From assembly GCA_039819485.1 (NCBI GenBank), contig JBCBRY010000007.1, forward strand, positions 62,001-126,000: DNA of 64,000 nt. Reading direction: 5' to 3'. The DNA is from UBA6168 sp039819485 (GTDB lineage: Bacteria > Bacteroidota > Bacteroidia > Chitinophagales > Saprospiraceae). Positions 8,095 through 15,441 of this stretch are shown piece by piece (within the stretch, counting starts at the first letter, position 1; every line of letters begins with the position of its first letter). The translations under genes and the position numbers were made by a program. A model generated the notes under the pieces. The model was not told where the DNA came from and did not search any database. It worked only from the letters and a program-made list of their open reading frames with translations.

Positions 8095-9285
8095 CTATTG
8101 GATCTTGGAAATTTCTGCCACAATGTCTTCAGCAACTTCTGCTTTAGTTTTTAACTCAAATTCCTTCCTGATATTGTCTTTTCGCAAGATGGTAATTTTG
8201 TTTGTGTCAAAATTAAAGCCGGCACCTTTATCATTGAGTGAATTGAGAACGATCATGTCAAAGTTTTTACGTTGGAGTTTTCCTTTCGCATTGGCCTCTT
8301 CATTGTCTGTTTCCAGTGCAAAACCAATCGTAAGCTGATCAGTTCTTTTGAGCTTCCCGAGTGCCGCAGCTATGTCCGGGGTTCGTTCCAGCTCGATGTA
8401 CATGTCGCCCGCCTTCTTTTTCATTTTTTGATCAGCCACCTGTTTAGGCCGATAATCAGCGACAGCTGCCGCAAAGACGGCGATATCTGTTTCAGGAAAA
8501 ACCTCAATCGCCCGGTCATGCATTTCCTGGGCTGTTTTCACCCGGACGGTTTCGATCCGCTCATGTGCAACCTCCAACTTTGAAGGCCCCAAAATTAAAT
8601 TCACGGATGCACCACCATTCGCAAAAGCCATAGCAATAGCAACCCCCATTTTACCAGACGACCAATTGCCAATAAAACGTACTGGGTCGAGTGGCTCATA
8701 AGTGGGCCCGGCTGTGACCAGTACTTTTTTCCCCTCAAACTTTTTTCGCCCTTGCTGGAAAAAACTGCCCAGGTAAGCAACTATATCATCCGGTTCAGCC
8801 ATTCTGCCTTTGCCCACCAGCCCGCTCGCCAGCTCTCCGTGACCTACCGGCAGAAAATAATTCCCATACGATTTTAACAATGCTACATTGCGCTGCGTAG
8901 ATCGGTGTTTCCACATATCCAGGTCCATGGCCGGGGCAAAAAACACCGGACAACGGGCGGAGAGATAAACTGCCGCCACGATTGAGTCACAGATACCATT
9001 GGCTAAACGGGCCAATATATTGGCGGTTGCAGGAGCGATGACCATGACATCAGCCCATAGTCCCATTTCGACGTGGTTGTTCCAGGCTTCCTCCGAGATA
9101 ACCTCTGTCAACACCTTTTTTTTGGATAAAGTAGAAAGGGTAAGCGGGGCAATGAAAGAAGTGGCATTTGGTGTCATTAAAACTTGCACTTCTGCTCCGG
9201 CTTTTATAAATGACCGGACCAAATAAGCTGCTTTATAAGCAGCGATGCTGCCAGTGACAGCAAGTATGACTTTTTTGCCCCGCAT
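8095..9285 (-). CDS. coaBC: Bifunctional phosphopantothenoylcysteine decarboxylase / phosphopantothenate-cysteine ligase
   Basis: 396 residues from the ATG at 9285. The ATG at 9318 would add 11 residues, but MRGKKVILAVTGSIAAYKAA is the usual family start. It makes 4'-phosphopantetheine from phosphopantothenate in coenzyme A synthesis. The N-terminal flavoprotein domain (1-185) has TGSIAAYKAA, the active-site His H71 (NNHVEMG), and PAMDLDMW, a form of the PAMNxxMW motif with Asp for Asn. The C-terminal CoaB domain (190-396) has VTAGPTYEPLDPVRFIGNWS, the nucleotide and dimer-interface signature. It sits between rpoZ and porD in the same leftward unit. Confidence 0.95.
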   Translation of the reverse strand: MRGKKVILAVTGSIAAYKAAYLVRSFIKAGAEVQVLMTPNATSFIAPLTLSTLSKKKVLTEVISEEAWNNHVEMGLWADVMVIAPATANILARLANGICDSIVAAVYLSARCPVFFAPAMDLDMWKHRSTQRNVALLKSYGNYFLPVGHGELASGLVGKGRMAEPDDIVAYLGSFFQQGRKKFEGKKVLVTAGPTYEPLDPVRFIGNWSSGKMGVAIAMAFANGGASVNLILGPSKLEVAHERIETVRVKTAQEMHDRAIEVFPETDIAVFAAAVADYRPKQVADQKMKKKAGDMYIELERTPDIAAALGKLKRTDQLTIGFALETDNEEANAKGKLQRKNFDMIVLNSLNDKGAGFNFDTNKITILRKDNIRKEFELKTKAEVAEDIVAEISKIQ

Positions 9286-9351
9286 GAGATAGGGAAAGTC
9301 GATGCCGGACGGACCCAATTAGTGGCCGCCCAACATCTGAAGGTTAGTTGT

Positions 9352-9693
9352 TTATCGGTGGCTGCGACGCCTTTCATTGTAGTGATAGTGAACTTCATCA
9401 TTCAAAAAATCCTCTGTAGCGATCACTGTTGGGTTTGGCAACCTTTCGTAAAATTTGGAAATTTCGATCTGCTCTTTGTTTTCCGTAATTTCTTCAATTG
9501 TATCAGAAGTAACGGCGAATTCCTCCAGCTTACCGTGTAGCTCGTGTTTCAGGTCGACGGCCAGCTGCCGGGAGCGTTTAGTGATGATGGCCAAAGTCTC
9601 GTAAATATTGCCTGTTGAATTGGCCAGTTCTTTGACGTCCCTTGCCCTCAGGTTAGGATCCATTCCTTGTGCTTTGGTCTTGATATCTGCCAT
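9352..9693 (-). CDS. rpoZ: RNA polymerase omega subunit (Rpb6-like)
   Basis: 113 residues. The opening (IKTKAQGMDPNLRARDVKEL) and the middle GNIYETLAIITKRSRQL are typical of the Bacteroidota omega form, which lacks much similarity to E. coli RpoZ. Its role is in assembly and stability of RNA polymerase around beta prime. Its first 41 bases overlap the 3' end of bamD in another frame, which argues for translational coupling inside one transcript. The tail HYHYNERRRSHR is basic. Confidence 0.88.
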   Translation of the reverse strand: MADIKTKAQGMDPNLRARDVKELANSTGNIYETLAIITKRSRQLAVDLKHELHGKLEEFAVTSDTIEEITENKEQIEISKFYERLPNPTVIATEDFLNDEVHYHYNERRRSHR

Positions 9694-10501
9694 TGGTTAT
9701 TGATTTTAGATTTTTTACTGAATTATCGTAAATGGTTTGCACCTCATTTTTATTCTTGCTATCGCTGAATTTGGCTAAATAGTCTTGTGCGTACCCGACT
9801 GTTTTCCGAAACCTTTCCTCTTGTTTTGTAAAAACACTATTCGATGCCATCTCATAGGAAGACTTGGCAATCAACAATCGAATCTGCTCAGCGTTGTTGG
9901 TTTCCGGAAAATCCTTAAGTAGATTTTCAAAAACGGCAATTGCTGCCTGATATTGTCGCAGATCATAATACAATTGGCCTTCGACAAAAGTTTTATGCTC
10001 CAATTTCAAACGCAATTCGTCGATCAACCGGTTGCATTCCTTTACCCGCTCGCTCTGCGTGTAAGTGTTCACAAAATTTTCAAACTCTTCAATCGCCTTT
10101 GCCGAGTAAGTTTGATCGAGCCGAAAGGAAGGGGACAGTTGATAACTGGCGTAGGCCACCATGAATTCTGCCTCCTCCTTGTATTCGCTGGTAGGAAAAG
10201 TGGCTGCAAACGTTTTGAAATAATAATTGGCCAAGATGAATTTGTTCATGTAATAATACGTGTACGCATACGTGAAATAAATCTTCTCCAACTCCGGGCG
10301 GCCCCGGTAAGCAGGTATTATCAGTTCAAATAACGTCTGGGCCCTCAAGTACTCTTCCTGTTCGTACAATTCGAATGCCTTTTTATGAATCAGTTCCGTA
10401 TCGCCACTGGCCCTGATTTTTTCATATTCAGACTTGCAGCTGCCCAAAAACAGCAGCGCCAAAACAGCAAAAACAGAAGGAAATATGAGCCTTTTTTTCA
10501 T
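9653..10501 (-). CDS. bamD: Outer membrane protein assembly factor BamD
   Basis: 282 residues from the ATG at 10501, which begins the signal sequence KKRLIFPSVFAVLALLFLGSC. A longer reading from 10540 would put 13 unlikely residues ahead of it. The lipobox LGSC places the lipid-bearing Cys at 22. Five TPR-like units follow (ELYEQEEYLRAQTLFELI, TYYYMNKFILANYYFKTF and so on), as in BamD/YfiO. It works in the periplasm with BamA to fold outer membrane beta-barrels. A -7-type element (TATCTTTG at 10516-10509) lies about 8 bases before the ATG, so the message may be almost leaderless. The 3' end overlaps rpoZ. Confidence 0.92.
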   Translation of the reverse strand: MKKRLIFPSVFAVLALLFLGSCKSEYEKIRASGDTELIHKKAFELYEQEEYLRAQTLFELIIPAYRGRPELEKIYFTYAYTYYYMNKFILANYYFKTFAATFPTSEYKEEAEFMVAYASYQLSPSFRLDQTYSAKAIEEFENFVNTYTQSERVKECNRLIDELRLKLEHKTFVEGQLYYDLRQYQAAIAVFENLLKDFPETNNAEQIRLLIAKSSYEMASNSVFTKQEERFRKTVGYAQDYLAKFSDSKNKNEVQTIYDNSVKNLKSITNGRYQDQSTRNGS

Positions 10502-10508
10502 AGGGGCG

Positions 10509-10516
10509 CAAAGATA
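10509..10516 (-). promoter_or_regulatory. -7-type promoter element next to the bamD start
   Basis: Read leftward the bases are TATCTTTG, a perfect TAnnTTTG, ending 8 bases before the ATG. No TTTG is found at the expected upstream distance, so support is partial. If used, the message would have almost no leader. Confidence 0.4.
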
Positions 10517-10624
10517 AGGTTGTTGTGGTGATTTATGCACGCTAATTTGAATTTAATTCACATGAAATCAAGCGGTTATCACCAACAAAGTGCGGGCCTG
10601 GATGAAAAGGGTTGGTTGACAAAA

Positions 10625-10658
10625 AAGAAAAGGACTGACCGGGTGGGCGGTCAGTCCT
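10625..10658 (-). terminator. Rho-independent terminator ending the tRNA-like RNA array
   Basis: Perfect 10-base arms AGGACTGACC (10631-10640) and complement (10649-10658), 8-base loop. On the - strand this is followed by TTTTCTTTTTT. It begins 6 bases after the 3' end of RNA copy A, so the RNA array is transcribed leftward. Confidence 0.9.
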
Positions 10659-10664
10659 CATGGC

Positions 10665-10780
10665 TGTAAGGGAAGGATTCGAACCTTCACGGGGTGGTTA
10701 GCTACACCGAAGTGCAATTTATCCCTGACTCCCCACCCCCGAGACAAGAGGGCATGGCTGCCTGATTTCATCACCTCACA
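10665..10780 (-). ncRNA. tRNA-like structured RNA, copy A (116 nt)
   Basis: Read leftward, a 7-base 5' strand TGTGAGG (10780-10774) pairs with CCTTACA (10671-10665; one G-U pair), as in a tRNA acceptor stem. Next to it is a canonical T-arm: 5-bp stem GAAGG/CCTTC with loop TTCGAAT (10688-10672). Between them lie 85 bases, too many for a D-arm and anticodon arm. They contain GGCA/TGCC, a CCCTC/GGGGG pairing, a 7-bp pairing GGGGTGG with CCACCCC that competes with it, and a TTCG-capped hairpin (TGCAC/GTGTA). No CCA is encoded. A strong terminator follows. No tmRNA tag frame, no anticodon arm and no RNase P core is seen. I do not recognise the family. Confidence 0.7.
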
Positions 10781-10894
10781 GTGTTGTGTTCAGGAAATCA
10801 GAAATTGATAGTCAAAACAATTTCCGGCATTCAATCTCTCAATTTTATTGAGGTCGAATGCAACCCAATAAACTCCCGGCTTTCCGGGAGGAGC

Positions 10895-11051
10895 TGTGAG
10901 AGGAGGATTCGAACCTCCAAGGGGCGGTTAGCTGCAGTACAAAGTTTTAGTGGTCAACCCTGGTCGGAAAGTCCGGCTCTATGCTGCGTTTATCCCTGGT
11001 TCCCCACCCCCGAGACAAGGGGGCATGGCTGCCTTATTTCATCACCTCACA
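10895..11051 (-). ncRNA. tRNA-like structured RNA, copy B (157 nt)
   Basis: Same plan as copy A: acceptor-like TGTGAGG with TCTCACA, and T-arm GGAGG/CCTCC with loop TTCGAAT (10918-10902). Relative to copy A, one T-stem pair has changed on both sides (A-T to G-C), and the pairing of GGGGTGG is kept as CCGCCCC (A-U becomes G-U). Compensatory change of this kind supports a functional RNA. The variable hairpin is about 40 bases longer than in copy A. A 7-bp hairpin CTCCCGG/CCGGGAG (10873-10890) follows the 3' end, with only a weak T-run, so read-through into copy A is likely. Confidence 0.7.
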
Positions 11052-11192
11052 GTGTAGATTTGGTTGGGTTGTTCGATTTACGGTTCATGGTAATTTTGAA
11101 AAAACCATAAACCAAAAAACCCTAACCAAATTAATTAATTGTCAATGGAGCAAGCTCCTTGTTTCTTTGTCTCCCGGCTTTCCGGGAGGAGC

Positions 11193-11348
11193 TGTGAGAG
11201 GAGGATTCGAACCTCCAAGGGGCGGTTAGCTGCAGTACAAAGTTTAGTGGTCAACCCTGGTCGGAAAGTCCGGCTCTATGCTGCGTTTATCCCTGGTTCC
11301 CCACCCCCGAGACAAGGGGGCATGGCTGCCTTATTTCATCACCTCACA
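11193..11348 (-). ncRNA. tRNA-like structured RNA, copy C (156 nt)
   Basis: Identical to copy B except for one missing T in a T-run (11231-11234 region). It is the first copy after the leftward promoter at 11398-11430. The 3' flanking hairpin CTCCCGG/CCGGGAG (11171-11188) is also copied but lacks a T-run, so it looks more like a processing or stability element than a terminator. The three copies are separated by about 142 and 114 bases with no genes. A single precursor of about 770 bases cut at the acceptor-like ends is plausible; RNase P is the natural candidate, but this is inference. Confidence 0.7.
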
Positions 11349-11397
11349 GTATTTTCAAGTTTTAATGAAACAATCTTTCTTGTTTCGTTTGATAAAG

Positions 11398-11430
11398 CAA
11401 ATTTATAATCATTGGTCTTATTTGCGCAAA
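11398..11430 (-). promoter_or_regulatory. Promoter of the tRNA-like RNA array
   Basis: Read leftward, TTTG (11430-11427), a 21-base spacer, then TAAATTTG (11405-11398). Both boxes and the spacing match the Bacteroidota housekeeping promoter. The inferred start near 11391 leaves a leader of about 43 bases before RNA copy C. No comparable promoter precedes copies A or B. Confidence 0.7.
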
Positions 11431-11787
11431 TATTTTCAACGTTTTTTTATTTTTTTTATCAAATTTTCAATGAAAAAGGCTATTCATGGAATTTTTCGAA
11501 AAATTGACCAGCTCAACTGCTTGTTTTTAAAAATATGCAAACAATTCCTTTGTTAATTGAAAAAAACCATATTTTTTGTCCTATTATTATAAAATTTTCA
11601 AAAATAATTACCCTTAATCTCCTATTTGCAAAATTATAGTTCGCCCTTTCTCCCCTTCCCGAAATTTTTGCAAACAAAGTCCCCGCGATAATTTGAATCA
11701 AAGCCCGACCCGGCCATCCTTTTCTGTACTATTAATGTCATTCATTTAGGCATAAGACCAGGTGTTTCCTTAATCTTCCGTTAAAAC

Positions 11788-11819
11788 TTGGAAAACACTA
11801 TGCCTTCACGCTACTTTTG
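11788..11819 (+). promoter_or_regulatory. Promoter of the ompH gene
   Basis: TTG (11788-11790), 21-base spacer, TACTTTTG (11812-11819), a perfect TAnnTTTG. The inferred start is about 20 bases before the ATG at 11847. Confidence 0.65.
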
Positions 11820-11846
11820 CAGTCTTAAAAAAAAAGCAACTTTAAT

Positions 11847-12377
11847 ATGAAGAAAATATTGAATATCAGTGTGTTATTTGCATTCCTTGCATTGGCCACT
11901 TCCGGCCTAACTGCCCAGAAGTTCGGACATCTTAATTCTGGGTTGATCCTGGCTTCCATGCCAGGTGTTGTTGATTCCGACATCGCCCTGAAAGCTTACC
12001 AAGATTCCCTGGTAGTCATTGGAGAAGAGCGAGCGGCCCTGTTGAAAAAGGACTTCGAAGCCTTTATGGTAAACTATAACGGCGGAAATGTTACTCAAGT
12101 AGCGGCACAACAGAAACAGGCGGAGTTTCAAAAAAGGGAACAAGAGTTGGTGCAATACGAACAAGCCATCTATACACTCGTCAATGAGCGCAGGCAACAA
12201 TTGCTTGCCCCATTGATCACCCAGTTGCAGGAAGCAATTGATGCGGTGGGAAAAGAAGGTGGATACACCTTTATATTCGAGACGGGTGCATCTGCTTCGG
12301 GATTCAGCGCTTTATTGTTCTCTCCTGAATCAGAAGATGTTTCAGCCCCGGTGAAAGCCAAATTGGGAATGGAATAA
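11847..12377 (+). CDS. OmpH/Skp family periplasmic chaperone
   Basis: 176 residues: signal peptide KKILNISVLFAFLALATSGLTA, then QKFGHLNSGLILASMPGV, the conserved beta strand and loop that opens Skp proteins. A long charged helical stretch (about 50-125, rich in Q, E, K and R) forms the coiled-coil tentacle. The end folds back to give the last strand near YTFIFE. Skp trimers carry unfolded outer membrane proteins through the periplasm. It is transcribed from its own promoter and ends at a bidirectional terminator shared with the convergent site-2 protease gene. Confidence 0.87.
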   Translation: MKKILNISVLFAFLALATSGLTAQKFGHLNSGLILASMPGVVDSDIALKAYQDSLVVIGEERAALLKKDFEAFMVNYNGGNVTQVAAQQKQAEFQKREQELVQYEQAIYTLVNERRQQLLAPLITQLQEAIDAVGKEGGYTFIFETGASASGFSALLFSPESEDVSAPVKAKLGME

Positions 12378-12391
12378 TTTTTTGAAACCCA

Positions 12392-12427
12392 AAATAGGGA
12401 ACCAGCAGGTGTGCCGGTTCCCTATTT
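12392..12427. terminator. Bidirectional terminator between ompH and the site-2 protease gene
   Basis: Perfect 12-base arms (AAATAGGGAACC and complement) with a 12-base loop, then T8 on the + strand. The right arm overlaps the stop codon of the leftward gene (12424-12422). Confidence 0.88.
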
Positions 12428-13498
12428 TTTTTTCTGTTTTAGATTGTCCCAAATCATATCAGATTGCAAGACGCCGACCAACTGGTTTCCGCTGGTCACT
12501 GCCAGCACCTCCACTTCATTTTGGTGGATGACTTCATTGGCCTTCTTCAGGGAGGCATTCAATTCAATTTCCTGTAAAACCTTTTGGTAAAAATCCTGCA
12601 CGGAACCTGCTTGGTCCTTAATCACATCTACATCCAGGACACCGACCGGCAAATCCATTTCATCAAAAACAATAAACCCTTTCTGGCCTGTTGCTCCATG
12701 AATCTTTTTCACTTCCGCCAAATCATCATTTAACGATAGGCGATGATGGTCTTTTAGAAATACATCACTCACTAAACAGGCAGAAAGCAGGCTCTCAGTT
12801 TTTACCCAGCGGTACTCCCTCAATGCAGTATAGATGATAAAGAGCCCTAATATCGGATAAGATAAACGCTCTGCAAAAACTCCATAGATACCCAGACCTA
12901 TTGCGATCACCGCTCCCAAACCTACAGCCATTTTAGTTGCTTTCAACCGACCCATTTTTATAGACAACAAGGCCCTGAGCATCCGTCCGCCATCCATAGG
13001 GAATGCGGGGATCATATTAAAAGCAGCCAATAATAAATTTAAAAAAAGCAATAACGGCAGAAAGAGGAAATAGTCATCATCGAGCTGTTCGGGTCCGGGC
13101 AGGGCATGAGCTACCAGGTCAGGCTTGGTAATAAACCAAAAAAACGGGAATAAAACCAACGCAATCAAAATGTTCACCAATGGCCCTGCCAGCGCTACTA
13201 TAAACTCCTGCCAGGGTTTTTCGGGCAGTTTATTCAGTCTGGCCATCCCTCCCAAAGGCAGCAGGATAATGTCTTTCGTTTCCACCCCAAACCTCCGAGC
13301 CATCAAAGCATGCCCAAATTCATGCAATAAAATACAGCTAAAAACCGCCAAAGAAAAATTGACCCACCACCAGGCCTCTGCCTTGCTCAGGTCAAGGCTC
13401 TGATGAAAATGATATCCCACAATTAGTAAAATCAAAAAGGACCAGTGCAACAGCACAGGAATACCAAACAATTTTACAATTTTTAAAGATCCTTTCAT
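12422..13498 (-). CDS. Site-2 protease (M50) family membrane metalloprotease with CBS-like C-terminus
   Basis: 358 residues from the ATG at 13498, chosen because KGSLKIVKLFGIPVLLHWSF is the conserved N-terminus; the upstream in-frame ATG at 13540 adds 14 residues encoded by a low-complexity repeat. The zinc motif HEFGH is at 59-63, and the third ligand D169 lies in NMIPAFPMDGGR (161-172). About five membrane segments hold the active site within the bilayer. The C-terminal part (about 240-355) looks like a pair of CBS repeats (KGFIVFDEMDLPVGVLDV, VLAVTSGNQLVGVLQSDMIW). The substrate is unknown; relatives cleave anti-sigma factors or other membrane proteins. Confidence 0.88.
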   Translation of the reverse strand: MKGSLKIVKLFGIPVLLHWSFLILLIVGYHFHQSLDLSKAEAWWWVNFSLAVFSCILLHEFGHALMARRFGVETKDIILLPLGGMARLNKLPEKPWQEFIVALAGPLVNILIALVLFPFFWFITKPDLVAHALPGPEQLDDDYFLFLPLLLFLNLLLAAFNMIPAFPMDGGRMLRALLSIKMGRLKATKMAVGLGAVIAIGLGIYGVFAERLSYPILGLFIIYTALREYRWVKTESLLSACLVSDVFLKDHHRLSLNDDLAEVKKIHGATGQKGFIVFDEMDLPVGVLDVDVIKDQAGSVQDFYQKVLQEIELNASLKKANEVIHQNEVEVLAVTSGNQLVGVLQSDMIWDNLKQKKK

Positions 13499-13685
13499 TG
13501 GCTGATGGCAGGGGGTAAATGGCAGAGGGTAAAGGGACAATGTGAAATGTCCATCTATCTTCTACCATATCCCCCCTGTCAATTTTCAAACTAAAAAGAG
13601 CGATAACCTGCTGGCCATCGCCCCAAAACTATTTGTGCTATAAAATTTTAACAGCCAAAAGCACTTGACCATTGGCCATTGTTTT

Positions 13686-14870
13686 TTAATGTGCTAAAAC
13701 GCCTTCTTGCCACGTGGGTACATAGAGCTGGCCTTTCAATACATTTCGTGAAATAACGATGCGCTGCACTTCCGACGTACCCTCATAAATCTGAGTGATC
13801 TTAGCATCCCGCATCAGCCGTTCTACATGATATTCTTTTACGTAGCCATAGCCACCATGTACCTGTACTGCTTCAACGGTGTGTTTCATCGCCGCTTCCG
13901 AGGCGTACAACTTTGCCATGGCACTGGCGCCGGCATAATCCATGTGCTGGTCTTTCAACCAGGCAGCGCGGTACACCAGCATCTTGGCCGCTTCGATATC
14001 CATGGCCATATCGGCCAGTTTGAATGCAACAGCCTGGTGCTGAGCAATTGGCTTACCAAATGCCTGACGTTCCTGAGCATAGTCGACCGAGAGCTCATAC
14101 GCTCCGCCGGCAATGCCCAACGCCTGCGCAGCAATGCCAATCCGCCCTCCATTCAGAGTTGACATGGCAAATTTGAACCCAAAACCATCGTCCCCGATTC
14201 GGTTTTCCTTGGGCACTTTGACATCACTGTACATGATGGTATGGGTATCAGATCCGCGGATACCCAGTTTATCTTCTTTTGCGCCGATCGAAACACCGTC
14301 CCAGTCAGCTTCCACGATGAGGCAGTTGATGCCCTTATGCCCTTTTTCTTTGTCGGTTTGAGCCATTACCAGATGTACTTTGGAAGTACTGCCATTGGTA
14401 ATCCAGTTTTTAGTACCGTTGAGAAGGTAATGATCACCCATATCAACGGCAGTTGTGCGTTGGCTGGTAGCGTCGCTACCGGCTTCCGGCTCCGACAAAC
14501 AAAAAGAACCTATCCACTCGCCAGTGGCCAACTTGGGTAAATACTTGGCTTTTTGTGCCTCGGAACCATACGTTTCCAATCCCCAGCAGACGAGCGAATT
14601 ATTGACGGACATGATAACGGAGCAGGAAGCGTCTACTTTGGATATTTCCTCCATCGCCAGTACATAGGCCATCGTATCCATGCCGCCGCCGCCGTATTCA
14701 GGCGACACCATCATGCCCATGAAGCCCATCTCTCCCATTTGGCGAACTTCATCGGTTGGGTATTTCATGTCCCGGTCACGCTCAATTACACCGGGCTTCA
14801 AGATGTTTTGGGCAAAATCCCTGGCCGCTTGCTGCACGGCCAATTGTTCTTCAGTTAATGCAAAATTCAT
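13686..14870 (-). CDS. Acyl-CoA dehydrogenase
   Basis: 394 residues, standard length for the short/medium-chain family. It oxidises acyl-CoA to trans-2-enoyl-CoA with FAD, the first step of beta-oxidation. The N-terminal helical domain opens NFALTEEQLAVQQAARDFA. The middle domain has the FAD signature FCLSEPEAGSD. The C-terminal domain has the family motif QVHGGYGYVKEYHVERLMRD and the catalytic base E363 in IYEGTSEVQ. A promoter with good match lies at 14916-14947. It is probably a single-gene unit; no other beta-oxidation gene is adjacent. Confidence 0.95.
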   Translation of the reverse strand: MNFALTEEQLAVQQAARDFAQNILKPGVIERDRDMKYPTDEVRQMGEMGFMGMMVSPEYGGGGMDTMAYVLAMEEISKVDASCSVIMSVNNSLVCWGLETYGSEAQKAKYLPKLATGEWIGSFCLSEPEAGSDATSQRTTAVDMGDHYLLNGTKNWITNGSTSKVHLVMAQTDKEKGHKGINCLIVEADWDGVSIGAKEDKLGIRGSDTHTIMYSDVKVPKENRIGDDGFGFKFAMSTLNGGRIGIAAQALGIAGGAYELSVDYAQERQAFGKPIAQHQAVAFKLADMAMDIEAAKMLVYRAAWLKDQHMDYAGASAMAKLYASEAAMKHTVEAVQVHGGYGYVKEYHVERLMRDAKITQIYEGTSEVQRIVISRNVLKGQLYVPTWQEGVLAH

Positions 14871-14915
14871 AAGATGACTTTTATTTTGGTTAGCTCAGTT
14901 AGCGAAAATTCGCTG

Positions 14916-14947
14916 CAAATATACTCCAATCAGTACGGCTATTCAAA
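14916..14947 (-). promoter_or_regulatory. Promoter of the acyl-CoA dehydrogenase gene
   Basis: Read leftward, TTTG (14947-14944), 20-base spacer, TATATTTG (14923-14916). The -33 box overlaps the 3' end of the upstream DUF4286 gene, so the two genes are not necessarily co-transcribed. Confidence 0.65.
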
Positions 14948-15248
14948 CCAGTTCCATAACCGTCCGGAATGCGCCGAACTTTCCGCTGTATCTTTCGGTA
15001 TGATCAGCCTGTAGGGCGGGGGCATATTTTTGCCAGTAATGTTGCAACGTTTTCACGTCTTTGCAAAAATATTGGATGGCGTAGGTAGTTCCCTGTTCGT
15101 CCGTGGGCGGGTCAATAAGGCGCATGATTTTGTTTTCGACAAAACAATTGGTCGCCATCACTTCGGGGATGTGGACTTTTTTCATCCAATCGAGCCACTC
15201 GGCCTGGGCGTCGTTGTCAATTTTTACGGTTACGTTATATATGATCAT
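14943..15248 (-). CDS. DUF4286 family protein
   Basis: 101 residues from the ATG at 15248; the opening MIIYNVTVKIDNDAQAEWLDWM is the family's usual start, and an upstream ATG at 15305 would add an unlikely tail. The family is small, cytosolic and widespread in Bacteroidota, with a ferredoxin-like fold expected from its resemblance to dimeric alpha-beta barrel proteins. Conserved-looking points are HIPEVMATN near 27-35 and the aromatic YAIQYFC near 61-67. There is no known function. It is followed closely by the acyl-CoA dehydrogenase gene on the same strand. Confidence 0.8.
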   Translation of the reverse strand: MIIYNVTVKIDNDAQAEWLDWMKKVHIPEVMATNCFVENKIMRLIDPPTDEQGTTYAIQYFCKDVKTLQHYWQKYAPALQADHTERYSGKFGAFRTVMELV

Positions 15249-15441
15249 AAAAAATGGCGTTGTGAAAGGAGGTTTATCAGCAGATGAACGAAAACACCGC
15301 TGCATTTACCAGAAGTCTGATTCACAGCACTTATCAACCATTTTCAGACAAGGAAAGCGGTGTTACCGTTTCGGTCCCGTTGGCCTTTTGGATTAAACTG
15401 TAATTTTAACTCCAATTAACAGCAAAAACGAATTTGCGTTT

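Larger units (their letters stand above)
10873..11350 (-). repeat. Near-perfect direct repeat of about 180 bp (RNA copies B and C with flanking hairpin)
   Basis: The segments 10873-11053 and 11171-11350 are the same except for a single-base indel. The repeat covers the RNA plus its 3' hairpin and stops at the 5' end of the RNA; the spacers between copies are unrelated. Copy A shares the conserved parts but is clearly diverged. Confidence 0.9.

Noticed and set aside
10665..11348. The RNA array as ordinary tRNAs, tmRNA, SRP RNA or RNase P RNA
   Set aside because: There is no anticodon arm or correct length for tRNA; no tag frame for tmRNA. A resemblance of GAGG-hairpin-GGCAGCC to the SRP core sits at the 5' end rather than the hairpin tip and lacks the tetraloop. 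The GGAAAGTCCGG match to RNase P is on the opposite strand and only in copies B and C.
10781..11408. Rightward open frames of 80-110 codons across the RNA repeats, with translations such as SCERRIRTSKGRLAAVQS
   Set aside because: They are readings of the antisense of a structured RNA repeat, overlap each other in different frames, and have the composition of translated tRNA-like sequence.
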